From Streptomyces atratus (GTDB lineage: Bacteria; Actinomycetota; Actinomycetes; Streptomycetales; Streptomycetaceae): DNA of 64,000 nucleotides. The translations under genes were made by a program, and so were the position numbers. The stretch spans positions 62,001 to 126,000 of the forward strand of contig NZ_BMRN01000020.1 in assembly GCF_014648655.1 (NCBI RefSeq). The letters run 5' to 3'. The notes beneath the pieces are model-generated. The model did not search any database. It saw nothing but the letters and a program-made list of their open reading frames with translations, and was not told the origin of the DNA. Positions 17,390 through 26,774 of this stretch are shown here, one piece after another. Position 1 is the stretch's first letter; each line of letters begins with the position of its first letter.

Positions 17390-18292
17390 ATGACAACCGC
17401 TGACTCTGCTTCCGACCAACGTTTCGAACGCGCCCTGGCCAGCCTGCGAGGGCTGTCCGTGGGGGACGCACTGGGTTCCCAGTTCTTTGTGCCAGCCAAC
17501 TATCCGCTGCTGAAGCAGCGCGAACTTCCCCCCGGCCCCTGGCAGTGGACGGATGATACCGAGATGGCCTCGTCGGTGCTGGCCGTGCTGGTGGGTCATG
17601 AGCGAATCGACCAGGACGCGCTCGCTCGTTCCTTCGCCGAGCATCATGACTTCGACCGGGGATACGGCCCCGCCGTGAACCGGCTGCTCAGGCTGGTACG
17701 GGAAGGCGGCGACTGGCGGGAGCTGGCGTCGGCGCTGTTCAACGGTCAGGGCTCCTGGGGCAACGGCTCGGCGATGCGCATTGCGCCGCTCGGCGCCTGG
17801 TACGCGGACGACCCGGAGCAGGCCACACACCAGGCCGAGATCTCCTCGTACCCCACGCACCAGCATCGCGAGGCGGTCGTGGGCGCGATGGCCGTTGCGG
17901 CCGCAGCCTCTCTGTCGGCGGCGACCGCGGGACCACCCACCCCGACGGAGCTCCTCGACGGCGTGATCGCACTCGTACCGCGCAGCGCGGTCGGTGCCGG
18001 ACTGCGTCGAGCACGCGACATGCTCGACTACGGCGATGCCGGGACGGTCGCCGCGGTTCTCGGCAATGGCCGACGTACCAGTGCACATGACACTGTTCCG
18101 TTCGCTCTCTGGTCGGCGGCGCGAAGCCTTGGAGACTTCGAGCAGGCTTTCTGGCTGACGGCTCAAGCAGGCGGCGACGTCGACACGACCTGTGCGATCG
18201 TCGGAGGCATCGTCGCAGCGGGCAAGGCAGGCGCACCGCCTGCCGACTGGTCGGCACAGACGGAAGAGCTGCCGGACTGGCTCCCGCGATAG
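17390..18292 (+). CDS. ADP-ribosylglycohydrolase family protein
   Basis: 300-residue DraG/ARH-type hydrolase that removes ADP-ribose from proteins or small molecules using two magnesium ions. Metal-site motifs are present: SVGDALGSQFF near residue 24, WTDDTEMASS near 53, GSWGNGSAMRIAPLGAWY near 118 and AGGDVDTTCAIVGG near 263. ATG 17390 follows GGAAGGG. It sits directly behind the histidine phosphatase. The modified target is unknown. No ADP-ribosyltransferase gene is visible in the window, though an NrtR-like Nudix protein (a family that binds ADP-ribose) is encoded 8.5 kb downstream. Confidence 0.9.
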   Translation: MTTADSASDQRFERALASLRGLSVGDALGSQFFVPANYPLLKQRELPPGPWQWTDDTEMASSVLAVLVGHERIDQDALARSFAEHHDFDRGYGPAVNRLLRLVREGGDWRELASALFNGQGSWGNGSAMRIAPLGAWYADDPEQATHQAEISSYPTHQHREAVVGAMAVAAAASLSAATAGPPTPTELLDGVIALVPRSAVGAGLRRARDMLDYGDAGTVAAVLGNGRRTSAHDTVPFALWSAARSLGDFEQAFWLTAQAGGDVDTTCAIVGGIVAAGKAGAPPADWSAQTEELPDWLPR

Positions 18293-18527
18293 GCCGAAGG
18301 CGACGACAGCGCCGCCCACGATGGCGGCCGCGTCAGCCGGGCCACCCGACTGTCACGGTACTGCCACAGCCCTTCCTCACGCGGTCGGAGACAATAAGGG
18401 GAAGCTACTCTTTCGGCCACGCCGCCCTCGATGATCATCCTGACGGGTGTGCACCGAAATGAGACGCCGGGGTGCCCCCGCGCTGCCCAGTGGCGGTGCG
18501 TGCAGACCCCGGTGGGGGAGGGGTCCC

Positions 18528-20267
18528 ATGTCCGATCACACGTCAGAAACGCCCCGGCAGGAAGCTGCCCCCGAGCGGTCCGAGCCCTCGGGTCAGGCCG
18601 GGACGTCCGAACCGACCGCATTGTCGAAGGCTCCGCTGCCGGAGCCTCGCGGAGCCGCTCCCGAGCCGCCGAAAGTGCCGGCATACGCGCAACCGGACGG
18701 GCAACAGCATTCGCCCAACCCCTGGCAGCCAGGCAAGCCCCAGGCCTCGGCGCTCTCGCGACTGCGCCCGGCCAGACCCGCCATCATTCAGAGCGCGACG
18801 CTCTACTCCGTCCTCGCCACCGCGATACTGAGCGCCCTGCTGCTGGGTGACGGCCTCGGCCTGAACCTGCTGATCGTCGCGGTCCCCGCAGCGCTCGCGG
18901 CCTTCTTCGCCGCGCAGGCGGCCGGCCGCCGCCTGCGCCCTTGGACAGCTGTCTGGGCGGTCGGTGGCTTGGCGCTCCTCGCCGTCCCGGCCCTTCGGGA
19001 CGCCGGATGGCCCACCTTCCTCGCCATTGTGTCGGCCGTCGCACTGGGCTCACTCGCCCTGCACGGCAGTCGCAGCTGGCTCGGGGTGTTTCTCGGCTCA
19101 CTGGGTCTGTTCAGCTCCATCGCCGACGGTCTGGCCTGGGGCGGGCGAGGCGTGCGCGAGCGGATGGCGGGCTCCCGAGGCCGGTTGGGCGTGGTATTCC
19201 GCACCACTGCGGTGGCAGCCGTCCTGCTCATTGTGTTCGGGGCACTGTTCGCAAGCGCCGATGCCGCCTTCGCCGACGTGCTCGGCAACCTGATACCCGA
19301 TGTGTCGGTGGGTGGCAGTCCCTGGCGGTTGTTCCTCTTCGTCGCAGGCCTGATCGGTGCGCTCGCCGCTGCGTACACCGCAGCTGCCCCGGTGCGCTGG
19401 GACGGCATAGCCGTTCGCCCGGGGAAGGCCCGCGGGCGGCTGGAATGGGCCCTGCCGCTCATCGTGCTGAATCTGCTGTTCGCCGTCTTCATCGCCATCC
19501 AGCTCACTGTGCTGCTCGGCGGATACGACAAGGTGATGGCAGAGACCGATCTCAGCTACTCCCAGTACGCCCGGCAGGGTTTCTGGCAGCTTCTCTGGGC
19601 CACACTCCTCACGCTGCTGGTGATCGCACTCGCCCTGCGCTGGTCCCCTCGCGGGCGAGGGAGCGACCGCACTCTCGTCCGGAGCGTGCTCGGCGTGCTC
19701 TGCCTGCTCACCCTCATCGTCGTGGCGTCCGCGCTGAGGCGCATGGACCTGTACGTCGATGCGTACGGTCTGACGCGGCTGCGAATATCCGTGGCTGCGG
19801 TGGAACTCTGGCTGGGCGTGGTGCTCGTCCTGATCACGGCGGCCGGAGTGTTCGGCGCCCGCCTGCTGCCGCGCGCCGTGGCTGCGAGCGCAGCCGTCGC
19901 CGTGCTCGCGTTCGGATTGATCTCGCCCGACGGGCTGATCGCGGAGCAGAACGTTCAGCGGTACCGCAACGACCACTCGATCGACATCGACTACCTGGGA
20001 GGCCTGTCGGCCGACGCCGTACCCGCCTTGGACACACTGCCCGAGCCACTCCGCTCCTGTGCCCTCATGGACATTGAGCGGTCGCTGCGAGACTCCGACG
20101 ATCCCTGGTACGCCACCAGCTGGGGCGAGGCGCGGGCCCGGGACATTCTGAGAAAGCGGAGTTCGAACGATCTGGCGCAGGCATGCAACGCCTCGCGTAC
20201 GAGCGGCGGAGGCAGTGATCGCGGCGGTGACGGAGACGATACCTACGATCCCTACGACCCCTACTGA
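18528..20267 (+). CDS. DUF4153-type multi-pass membrane protein
   Basis: 579-residue inner-membrane protein. A Pro/Ser/Glu-rich cytoplasmic tail of ~85 residues is followed by roughly ten to twelve hydrophobic segments and a hydrophilic C-terminus ending in Asp/Tyr repeats (DDTYDPYDPY). The conserved signature DLYVDAYGLTRLR, which marks this family, is present in the late membrane region, preceded by FWQLLWATLLTLLV. ATG 18528 is chosen for GGGGGAGGGG just upstream. Biochemical role unknown. It stands alone, with a 235-base gap before it and a terminator hairpin after it. Confidence 0.75.
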   Translation: MSDHTSETPRQEAAPERSEPSGQAGTSEPTALSKAPLPEPRGAAPEPPKVPAYAQPDGQQHSPNPWQPGKPQASALSRLRPARPAIIQSATLYSVLATAILSALLLGDGLGLNLLIVAVPAALAAFFAAQAAGRRLRPWTAVWAVGGLALLAVPALRDAGWPTFLAIVSAVALGSLALHGSRSWLGVFLGSLGLFSSIADGLAWGGRGVRERMAGSRGRLGVVFRTTAVAAVLLIVFGALFASADAAFADVLGNLIPDVSVGGSPWRLFLFVAGLIGALAAAYTAAAPVRWDGIAVRPGKARGRLEWALPLIVLNLLFAVFIAIQLTVLLGGYDKVMAETDLSYSQYARQGFWQLLWATLLTLLVIALALRWSPRGRGSDRTLVRSVLGVLCLLTLIVVASALRRMDLYVDAYGLTRLRISVAAVELWLGVVLVLITAAGVFGARLLPRAVAASAAVAVLAFGLISPDGLIAEQNVQRYRNDHSIDIDYLGGLSADAVPALDTLPEPLRSCALMDIERSLRDSDDPWYATSWGEARARDILRKRSSNDLAQACNASRTSGGGSDRGGDGDDTYDPYDPY

Positions 20268-20663
20268 CGTGGGCTGCCCCCCCACAGGTGCAGGCCGAGC
20301 GACCATGGTGGGGCCTGCACCTGCTGTGCGTGTGGCTGTGGCGGCGTGCCCATGCTCTGTGTGACAGTCAGAAGGTCCGCCGCCCCGGCTCGGCGCTGCG
20401 TTCCGTGCTTCGCGAATGTGATGCAGCCACTGCTGAGCACCTCAGCTGGTGATCCTCAGTCGCGTTTCCCTGGGGTCGGCACAACATTTCGTGAGCACCG
20501 CCTTTGTACGTACAGCTCTTCGGACGCATGTACCGCAGCAAACTGAATACCGGGGCCGATGACCGTGTCGCCAGCTGCTCTGCGGCTCGGTGTGCGGCCG
20601 GGGCGGCCGTCGGGCGCCCCGGGGTGTTGTCGGCGTCCCCATCGGCGTACGCTGACAGGCGCC
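20268..20663. other. Gap between DUF4153 gene and rnhB
   Basis: 396 bases. The first 56 hold a terminator hairpin. The last 40 hold a -10-like TACGCT (20648-20653) ten bases before the rnhB ATG. Nothing recognisable lies in between; short open frames there lack starts or family signals. Confidence 0.5.
20285..20323. terminator. Terminator after the DUF4153 gene
   Basis: Perfect 12-base inverted repeat CAGGTGCAGGCC / GGCCTGCACCTG (20285-20296 and 20312-20323) with a 15-base loop. Confidence 0.7.
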
Positions 20664-21374
20664 ATGCCGTACGAACCACCCACGCACACCGTCGAGCGCT
20701 CACTGCGCGCTACCACTGGTGCCAAGACCGTCGCCGGTGTCGACGAGGTCGGACGCGGAGCGTGGGCGGGACCGGTCACTGTGTGTGCGGCCGTCACCGG
20801 CCTTCGCAGACCTCCCGCCGGACTCACCGACTCCAAGCTGATCAGCCCCAAGCGCCGCGCAGAGCTGGCCCCGTTGCTGGAGCGCTGGGTCACTGCGTTC
20901 GGTCTGGGTGATGCCTCTCCGCAGGAGATCGACGACTTGGGGATGACGGCTGCACTGCGCCTCGCCGCTGTGCGTGCCCTCGAAGCCCTGCCGGTGCGGC
21001 CCGACGCGGTGATACTCGATGGCAAACACGACTACCTGGGACGGCCCTGGCAGGTCCGGACAGTGATCAAGGGCGACCAGTCCTGCATCGCGGTGGCGGC
21101 TGCTTCGGTGATCGCGAAGGTCCGGCGGGACACGATGATGGCCGAACTGGGCGCGGATTCCGGCGAGTACGCCGCCTTCGCCTTCGGCGCCAACGCAGGT
21201 TACCCGTCGCCCGTGCACAGGGCCGCGCTGGAGGAGTGGGGACCCACACCCCACCACCGCCTCTCGTGGTCCTACCTCGATGCGCTGCCCAGGTGGCAGC
21301 ACCTCAAGAAGGTCCGCTTCTCCGCCGAAGCGGCTGCACTGGAAAGCGGGGGCCAACTCGGCTTCGACTTCTGA
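20664..21374 (+). CDS. rnhB: Ribonuclease HII
   Basis: 236-residue endonuclease that cleaves RNA in RNA/DNA hybrids and starts removal of misinserted ribonucleotides. The four acidic catalytic residues can be read: Asp27 and Glu28 in [12 protein letters not shown], the aspartate in [11 protein letters not shown], and the one in [20 protein letters not shown]. The tyrosine-containing end of the family ([13 protein letters not shown]) is present. ATG 20664 is chosen because the family N-terminus fits and a TACGCT hexamer lies ten bases upstream. A longer in-frame start at 20559 adds an Arg/Pro-rich leader and is rejected. It is followed by an unrecognised gene and then recQ. Confidence 0.95.
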   Translation: MPYEPPTHTVERSLRATTGAKTVAGVDEVGRGAWAGPVTVCAAVTGLRRPPAGLTDSKLISPKRRAELAPLLERWVTAFGLGDASPQEIDDLGMTAALRLAAVRALEALPVRPDAVILDGKHDYLGRPWQVRTVIKGDQSCIAVAAASVIAKVRRDTMMAELGADSGEYAAFAFGANAGYPSPVHRAALEEWGPTPHHRLSWSYLDALPRWQHLKKVRFSAEAAALESGGQLGFDF

Positions 21375-21434
21375 TCGCGCACATGTACCCACCCGCTGAT
21401 GCCTTGCGTGTCGGCGTTTGATAGACAACCACCC

Positions 21435-22055
21435 ATGCCTCTCATCCCCGAGGAGCCTCAGATTCACGAGAGCGTCCAGGGTCCCCGCGTCACTCCGGCC
21501 GCAGGCCGCACCGCGTCGACCCCCCGTCCTGTACCTGGTCCGCGTTCAGCGGCCATGCCACGCCCCGGTCGCCCGGGACCCGGCCCCGCGAGGCCCGCGC
21601 CCCCGGCGCAGCGTCCGCACTCCACCTCTGGCCAGCCGCAGGAGGCCCGGCCGGAGAATCGTTCCGCACCGCAGATCCAGCTGATTCCCGCGTCGGCTGC
21701 CGGCGCACTCGACGCTGCCGACGAAGCGGTGGACCTGCTGCTCGATTCCGGACGCGCACCGGGCGACATCCTGGTGCTCACCACTGGTGAGCAGCACCCG
21801 TGGGCAGCGCACGAACTCTCCTTCGGCGAGGCCGCCTACTGGGCGCAGCACGAGGCCGGCGATGACGTGTTCTACGCCGGTGCCGCGGTCACGGAGCGGG
21901 TGAAGCCCCGCCCCGTGGTGATCGTCGCCGTCAACGGCGACGGCGGTGACGCCGTTGCCGGTGCACTGTCCGGTGCGCGGGAACGCTCCGGTGCCCTGCT
22001 GATCGTCTGCGGGGACCCGCAGACGATCAACACGGTGCTCGGCGCCGACGCCTGA
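21435..22055 (+). CDS. Unrecognised protein with Pro-rich N-terminus
   Basis: 206 residues. Residues 1-90 are Pro/Arg/Gln/Ala-rich and look disordered. Residues 90-206 form a compact alpha/beta domain: QIQLIPASAAGALDAADEAV, then DILVLTTGEQHPWAAHELS, RPVVIVAVNGDGGDAV and GALLIVCGDPQTIN. The strand pattern and the VLTTG / VVIVAVNG / LLIVCGDP segments faintly resemble the C-terminal RecA fold of UvrD-type helicases without its ATP residues. That is only an impression. ATG 21435 has no good ribosome site. The location between rnhB and recQ makes a DNA-metabolism role possible. Function unknown. Confidence 0.6.
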   Translation: MPLIPEEPQIHESVQGPRVTPAAGRTASTPRPVPGPRSAAMPRPGRPGPGPARPAPPAQRPHSTSGQPQEARPENRSAPQIQLIPASAAGALDAADEAVDLLLDSGRAPGDILVLTTGEQHPWAAHELSFGEAAYWAQHEAGDDVFYAGAAVTERVKPRPVVIVAVNGDGGDAVAGALSGARERSGALLIVCGDPQTINTVLGADA

Positions 22056-22080
22056 TCCGTAGGGGACACAGGGCCGTGGT

Positions 22081-22110
22081 GACCCGGCTGCCCGACAGGG
22101 CGGCCGGGTC
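22081..22110. terminator. Terminator between convergent genes
   Basis: Thirteen-pair hairpin, arms 22081-22093 and 22098-22110, with one wobble pair and a four-base loop. Confidence 0.7.
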
Positions 22111-22122
22111 CGCAACCACGGG

Positions 22123-22761
22123 TCAGCGTGCCGCGGTGCGTCGCAGCGCCTGAGTCGCACCGCCGCCGGGGCGCAGCGGGACCGGATCATGGTCGAGCAA
22201 TGTGTCGGCAAGAGCGGACGGCTGCGATGTCGAGCTGGGCCGACGTCCACCCCGGCCCTCGCCCAGCACCTGCCAGCCGCTTCGGGTCAGCGTGATGTAC
22301 GCGCCGCACCGAAGGCCGTGCAATGTGCAGGCGTCCCGCAGGCCCCACATCCACGCTCCATCTTCCTCTGTCCAACGCTCGTCGCCCTCGCGGCAGTAAA
22401 GCAGTACTGCGGTACGGACAGGTGTGCGGCGGCGCAGGTCGTGCGGGATGACCCGTCGCAGATGCCCGAGCAGCGCGTTGCGGAACTCCCAGCCGTCGGC
22501 GGCTATGGAGCGGCGGGCGAACGAGGCGCTGGCCGTAAGGCGTTCCTCATGGTCGAGTACGGCGACCACAGCGGTCGCCGGGGTCGGCCGGTGCCGGGCG
22601 TGCAGGCCGCTGACAACCTCGCGGGGACTGCGCAGCAACGGTATGCCCGCTTCGGCCCACTCGGCCGGTTCGAGCATCCTGGCAAGGCGGTTGGCGGAAT
22701 CGGCAGATGCCGAGGACGCCGACATCGAAGTGGCTGCGGACGGAGCGAATCCGAAGGTCAC
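22123..22761 (-). CDS. Unrecognised conserved-looking protein next to recQ
   Basis: About 212 residues, soluble and Arg/Ala-rich. Readable ordered segments include EPAEWAEAGIPLLRSPREVV, ATAVVAVLDHEERLTASASF, RTAVLLYCREGDERWTEED and CGAYITLTRSGWQVLGEG. I recognise no family motif. GTG 22761 is chosen because GGGAGG sits immediately upstream. The frame stays open to 22962, but that extension has no ribosome site. It lies just downstream of recQ on the same strand and could be cotranscribed with it. Confidence 0.55.
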   Translation of the reverse strand: MTFGFAPSAATSMSASSASADSANRLARMLEPAEWAEAGIPLLRSPREVVSGLHARHRPTPATAVVAVLDHEERLTASASFARRSIAADGWEFRNALLGHLRRVIPHDLRRRTPVRTAVLLYCREGDERWTEEDGAWMWGLRDACTLHGLRCGAYITLTRSGWQVLGEGRGGRRPSSTSQPSALADTLLDHDPVPLRPGGGATQALRRTAAR

Positions 22762-22977
22762 GATCCTCCCTTCGCATACGCGCCCACGGTGCGGGCAGGG
22801 TCGGGTGAGGGCGCACCGCGGCACAGCCCTTCCGGGCCGCGAAAGGGCCGTGCGGGGAGCGGTCCAATTCTTGCTGGCGTATCGGCAGGCGGCAACGAGC
22901 AATTGGCGCAGCTGACGGGAATCAGCCGGAATGACTCTGATATCCCTGCCCACGCCGTGCATGGATGACGCTTCCTG

Positions 22978-25149
22978 TCATGCCTGAACGGCGAGGACCA
23001 GCGGAAATACTCCCTGCGCCCCGGCCCGGCGCAGCAGCCGCGCGGCCACGGCCAGTGTCCAGCCGCTGTCCGAGAGATCGTCCACGAGCAGCACGGGACC
23101 GCCCGCCGCGGCCAAGGCGTCGGCCAGCTCGGGTTCCACGACCAGTGCTTCGTGCAGAGCCCGGACCCGCTGTGCGCTGTTGGCCTGCGAGATCCGTACC
23201 CCGGCGGCCGCCGGTGCATAGGCGACGCTGCCGAGCAGGGGCATCCGGCCGACCTCGGCGATGCGGCTGCTGAGTGACTGGATGAGCTGCGGCTTGCTGC
23301 GCGAGGCGATGGTGACCACCCCGACAGGTCGGGGCGCGGCGTCCTCCGCCCCGGATGCCCAGCCCCCGGGCCCCCTGGCCCAGTCGGCCAGCACGCTTAC
23401 CACCGCGTTGGTCACATCGTCCGGCACGGGGGCATCCGGTGTCTGCGCTGCCAGCATCGGGCGCAGCCGGTTGCCCCAGCCGATGTCGGAGAGCCGGCCC
23501 AGTGCGCGGCCGGTGAACGACAGTTCTCCGGCAGGAATGCGGCCCTTGAGATCGACGCCCACGGCGGCGAGACCGGTCGGCCACATCTTGCGGGGCTCCA
23601 CCTCCACGCCGGGCCTGCCGAGTTCGCCCCGCGCACCGTCCAGGGCCGCATCGGACACGTGGTCGTCGAAGCGGGCTCCCGCGCAGTTGTCGCAGCGCCC
23701 GCATGCGGTTGCCTGCTCGTCGTCCAACTGGCGGCGCAGGAACTCCATCCGGCAGCCGGTTGTCGTCGCGTAATCGCGCATCGCCTGCTGCTCGGAGGCC
23801 CGTTGACGGGCCACCCAGGCGTAGCGCTCGGAGTCGTACACCCAAGACTCACCCGTGGCGATCCAGCCGCCCTTGACCCGCCTGACCGCGCCATCGACAT
23901 CGAGCACCTTGAGCATGGTCTCCAGCCGGGTGCGTCTCAGGTCGACCAACGGCTCCAGAGCCGGCAGTGAAAGCGGACGGCCGGCCTGGGCGAGAGCGTC
24001 GATCGTCCGCCGGACCTGCGCCTCGGGAGGGAAGGCAACCGATGCGAAGTACTGCCAGATCGCCTCGTCCTCCTTGCCCGGGAGCAGCAGCACCTCCGCA
24101 TGCTCGACACCGCGGCCCGCGCGTCCCACCTGCTGGTAGTAGGCGATGGGGGAGGAAGGTGAGCCCAGATGAACGACGAAACCCAGGTCGGGCTTGTCGA
24201 ATCCCATGCCCAGAGCGGACGTTGCCACCAGGGCCTTGACACGGTTGGCAAGGAGATCGTCCTCGGCCTGCTGGCGGTCGGCATTCTCGGTGCGGCCGGT
24301 GTAGGACGCCACCGTGTGCCCGCACTGGCGCAGATATGTGGTGATCTCCTCGGCGGCCGCGACCGTCAGCGTGTAGATGATCCCCGAGCCGGGGAGTTCC
24401 TTGAGATGATCGCCCAGCCAGGCCAGCCGGTGTGCGGCATTGGGCAGTTGAAGGACGCTGAGGCTGAGGCTCTCCCGGTCCAGCGGGCCACGCAGTACGA
24501 GCGCATCCGTACCCGCGCCGGTACCCAGTTGCTCAGCGACATCCGCGGTCACCCGTGCGTTCGCGGTGGCGGTGGTCGCCAGCACGGGTACGTCGGCAGG
24601 CAGGTCGGCCAACATGGTCCGCAGACGTCGGTAGTCGGGCCGGAAGTCATGGCCCCAGTCGGAAATGCAGTGCGCCTCGTCGACCACGAGCAGCCCCGTC
24701 GCGGCGGCAAGCCGGGGCAGGACCTGATCCCGGAAATCGGGATTGTTGAGCCGCTCGGGGCTGACCAACAGCACATCCACCTCCCCGTCCGCCACCTCGG
24801 CCTGGACGGTGTCCCACTCCTCGGTGTTGGACGAATTGATCGTGCGGGCGGTGATTCCGGCCCGGGCCGCTGCCGCGACCTGGTTACGCATCAACGCCAG
24901 CAGCGGCGACACGATCACGGTCGGTCCACCGCCCTGCGCACGGAGCAGCGACGTCGCGACGAAATACACAGCGGACTTGCCCCAGCCGGTTCGCTGGACG
25001 ACCAGGGCTCTGCGCTTGTCGGCGACGAGAGCTTCGATGGCCCGCCACTGGTCCTCCCGCAGCCGTGCAGCACCTGAGGAGTCCCCGACGAGTCGGGCAA
25101 GTACGGAATCGGCCGAGGCCCTGAGCTCTGCGCGGTCTGCGTTGGTCAT
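22978..25149 (-). CDS. recQ: RecQ-family helicase with C-terminal phosphoribosyltransferase-like domain
   Basis: 723-residue 3'-5' DNA helicase. Helicase motifs: Walker [13 protein letters not shown] near residue 54 (GWGKS variant of GTGKS), [20 protein letters not shown] (DEAH) and [13 protein letters not shown]; then [20 protein letters not shown] and [11 protein letters not shown]. Zinc cysteines lie in CRMEFL and [10 protein letters not shown] near 490-510. After an RQC-type region, the last ~170 residues carry [18 protein letters not shown] and a phosphoribosyltransferase-like loop, [14 protein letters not shown]. RecQ itself does not normally have this domain. ATG 25149 (MTNADRAEL) is chosen; ATG 25161 is possible. 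It diverges from the DUF4192 gene across a DnaA-box palindrome. Confidence 0.92.
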   Translation of the reverse strand: MTNADRAELRASADSVLARLVGDSSGAARLREDQWRAIEALVADKRRALVVQRTGWGKSAVYFVATSLLRAQGGGPTVIVSPLLALMRNQVAAAARAGITARTINSSNTEEWDTVQAEVADGEVDVLLVSPERLNNPDFRDQVLPRLAAATGLLVVDEAHCISDWGHDFRPDYRRLRTMLADLPADVPVLATTATANARVTADVAEQLGTGAGTDALVLRGPLDRESLSLSVLQLPNAAHRLAWLGDHLKELPGSGIIYTLTVAAAEEITTYLRQCGHTVASYTGRTENADRQQAEDDLLANRVKALVATSALGMGFDKPDLGFVVHLGSPSSPIAYYQQVGRAGRGVEHAEVLLLPGKEDEAIWQYFASVAFPPEAQVRRTIDALAQAGRPLSLPALEPLVDLRRTRLETMLKVLDVDGAVRRVKGGWIATGESWVYDSERYAWVARQRASEQQAMRDYATTTGCRMEFLRRQLDDEQATACGRCDNCAGARFDDHVSDAALDGARGELGRPGVEVEPRKMWPTGLAAVGVDLKGRIPAGELSFTGRALGRLSDIGWGNRLRPMLAAQTPDAPVPDDVTNAVVSVLADWARGPGGWASGAEDAAPRPVGVVTIASRSKPQLIQSLSSRIAEVGRMPLLGSVAYAPAAAGVRISQANSAQRVRALHEALVVEPELADALAAAGGPVLLVDDLSDSGWTLAVAARLLRRAGAQGVFPLVLAVQA

Positions 25150-25197
25150 GCCCCCATGCAACCCGATGGGTACGACAAACCGCGAACGGCCCCGCGG

Positions 25198-25223
25198 CCC
25201 TGTGGATAAAGTTATCCACAGGG
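25198..25223. promoter_or_regulatory. Perfect palindrome made of two inverted DnaA boxes
   Basis: CCCTGTGGATAA (25198-25209) and TTATCCACAGGG (25212-25223) are exact reverse complements around a two-base centre. Each arm contains a DnaA box: TGTGGATAA at 25201-25209 on the minus strand and TTATCCACA at 25212-25220 on the plus strand. It lies between the divergent recQ and DUF4192 starts, 49 and 36 bases away respectively, so it is not a terminator. Confidence 0.7.
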
Positions 25224-25259
25224 GTCGCGGATTCTGGCTGCCCGCGGGACGGTCAAGCC

Positions 25260-26558
25260 ATGAACCAGCACCACGAATCCACCGGTCCGGCCGACGAACA
25301 GCAGATCACTCTGCGGGGTCCTGCCGAACTCGCCGATGCCCTCCCGTATCTCATGGGGTTCCACCCGAACGACAGCGTGGTCATGGTCGCCCTGCACGGC
25401 GGCCGGGGCCGTTTCGGCGGGCGGCTCAGGCTCGGCATCCCGCAGTCACCTCAAGAATGGCCACCCGTCGCCGAGCAGCTGGCCGAGTGCCTGATCAAGG
25501 GGAGCGAGAGGCGTGGGGAGCGCCCTGACGCGATCGTCATCTTCCTCTGCCAGGATCCTGCCGAAGGCGAGAGCGGCAGTCAGATCATGGAGCGGCTGAA
25601 GCCCCTTGCCCAGCGTCTGCGTACGGCCTGCGGTGCGCTCGACGTACCCGTACTCGAAGCGCTCTGCATCTCTGCCGGCCGGTACTGGTCGTACTGCTGC
25701 CCGGACGAGCGTTGCTGCCCGGCCGAAGGAAACCAGCTGGCTCTGCCCGGCACCTCGGTGATGGCGGCTGCCGCCGCATACGCGGGCATTCAAGTGCGCG
25801 GAACGCTTCGGGAGATGGAGGCCAAGCTCGCACCTCTGAACACGACGGTGGCTGCAGAACAGCAACGGGCACTCGACTCGGCCGGGGCCGAGCTGGTGCC
25901 GAAGATCCTCGACGAGGTGGGACGCAAGGACGTGGCCCGAGAGACCTTGGGGCTTGCCCGGAGGCTCATGAAACGCCTCAGGGAGGCGCCGGTTACGGTG
26001 CCCTCCGCGTCGGACATCAGTGACGACCGGCTGATCAGCCATGACGAGGCCGCTGCGGTGATCCTCGGTCTGCAGGACCGGGAAACCCGCGACAAGGCCG
26101 CCGAATGGATGGAGGGGCCCGAAGCCGATTCCGCGTTGCGACTCTGGCGGGCGCTGTCCCGTCGCTGCGTCGCACCGTACGAGGAGCACGCTGCGGCGCC
26201 GCTGACCCTGGCCGGGTGGGTCTCCTGGTCGACGGGCGATGAACCGGGCGCACGGGTCGCGCTGGGTCTCGCCCTGCGGGCGGATCCCGGGTACACCTTT
26301 GCTCAACTTCTCCATGAGGCGTGCAACCAAGGCCTTGATCCGGAGACGCTGCGCCGCTGTCTACGAGGGGAGCGCAGTGCTCGGACGGGCCGTCGCGGCC
26401 ACCGTACGGACCGGAGCACGCGGCCCCGCACGGCACGCCCGACTGCCACACGGCGAAGGAAGACCCGATCCGGCTCCGCCCGCCCCGAAACGACAACCAC
26501 CCGACGCAGGCCAGGGCAAGCCTCCCCCAGCCGTCGCGGGTCCAGGAGCGGTCGATGA
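25260..26558 (+). CDS. DUF4192 family protein
   Basis: 432-residue protein. The DUF4192 domain begins [30 protein letters not shown] and continues with [32 protein letters not shown] and the late segment [23 protein letters not shown]. The family is common in actinobacteria and I know no biochemical function for it. The last ~65 residues are a run of Arg/Thr/Ser with lower third-position GC. The -1 frame over the same bases has markedly higher third-position GC to a stop at 26600-26602, so a one-base error or frameshift near 26360 is possible. ATG 25260 is weakly supported. It diverges from recQ. Confidence 0.75.
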   Translation: MNQHHESTGPADEQQITLRGPAELADALPYLMGFHPNDSVVMVALHGGRGRFGGRLRLGIPQSPQEWPPVAEQLAECLIKGSERRGERPDAIVIFLCQDPAEGESGSQIMERLKPLAQRLRTACGALDVPVLEALCISAGRYWSYCCPDERCCPAEGNQLALPGTSVMAAAAAYAGIQVRGTLREMEAKLAPLNTTVAAEQQRALDSAGAELVPKILDEVGRKDVARETLGLARRLMKRLREAPVTVPSASDISDDRLISHDEAAAVILGLQDRETRDKAAEWMEGPEADSALRLWRALSRRCVAPYEEHAAAPLTLAGWVSWSTGDEPGARVALGLALRADPGYTFAQLLHEACNQGLDPETLRRCLRGERSARTGRRGHRTDRSTRPRTARPTATRRRKTRSGSARPETTTTRRRPGQASPSRRGSRSGR

Positions 26559-26774
26559 CCCTCGTGCCTCGTCGCTCCGACCCAGCAGCTCTCCCCGCCT
26601 GACGGGGGCCGGCAGCGCCCGGACTGCCGTCGTCGACGGCCCCCACGCTGCGGGGACGGCCGGCAGGAGTCGCCATGGTGCGCGGACTCGGCGATCTCCA
26701 GGGCGTCCATGGCAGGTGCCCCGGAGATTCCCGGCCGGCGAGCGGGCCGGGGCCACAGTGAGGAATCTGGCGTC

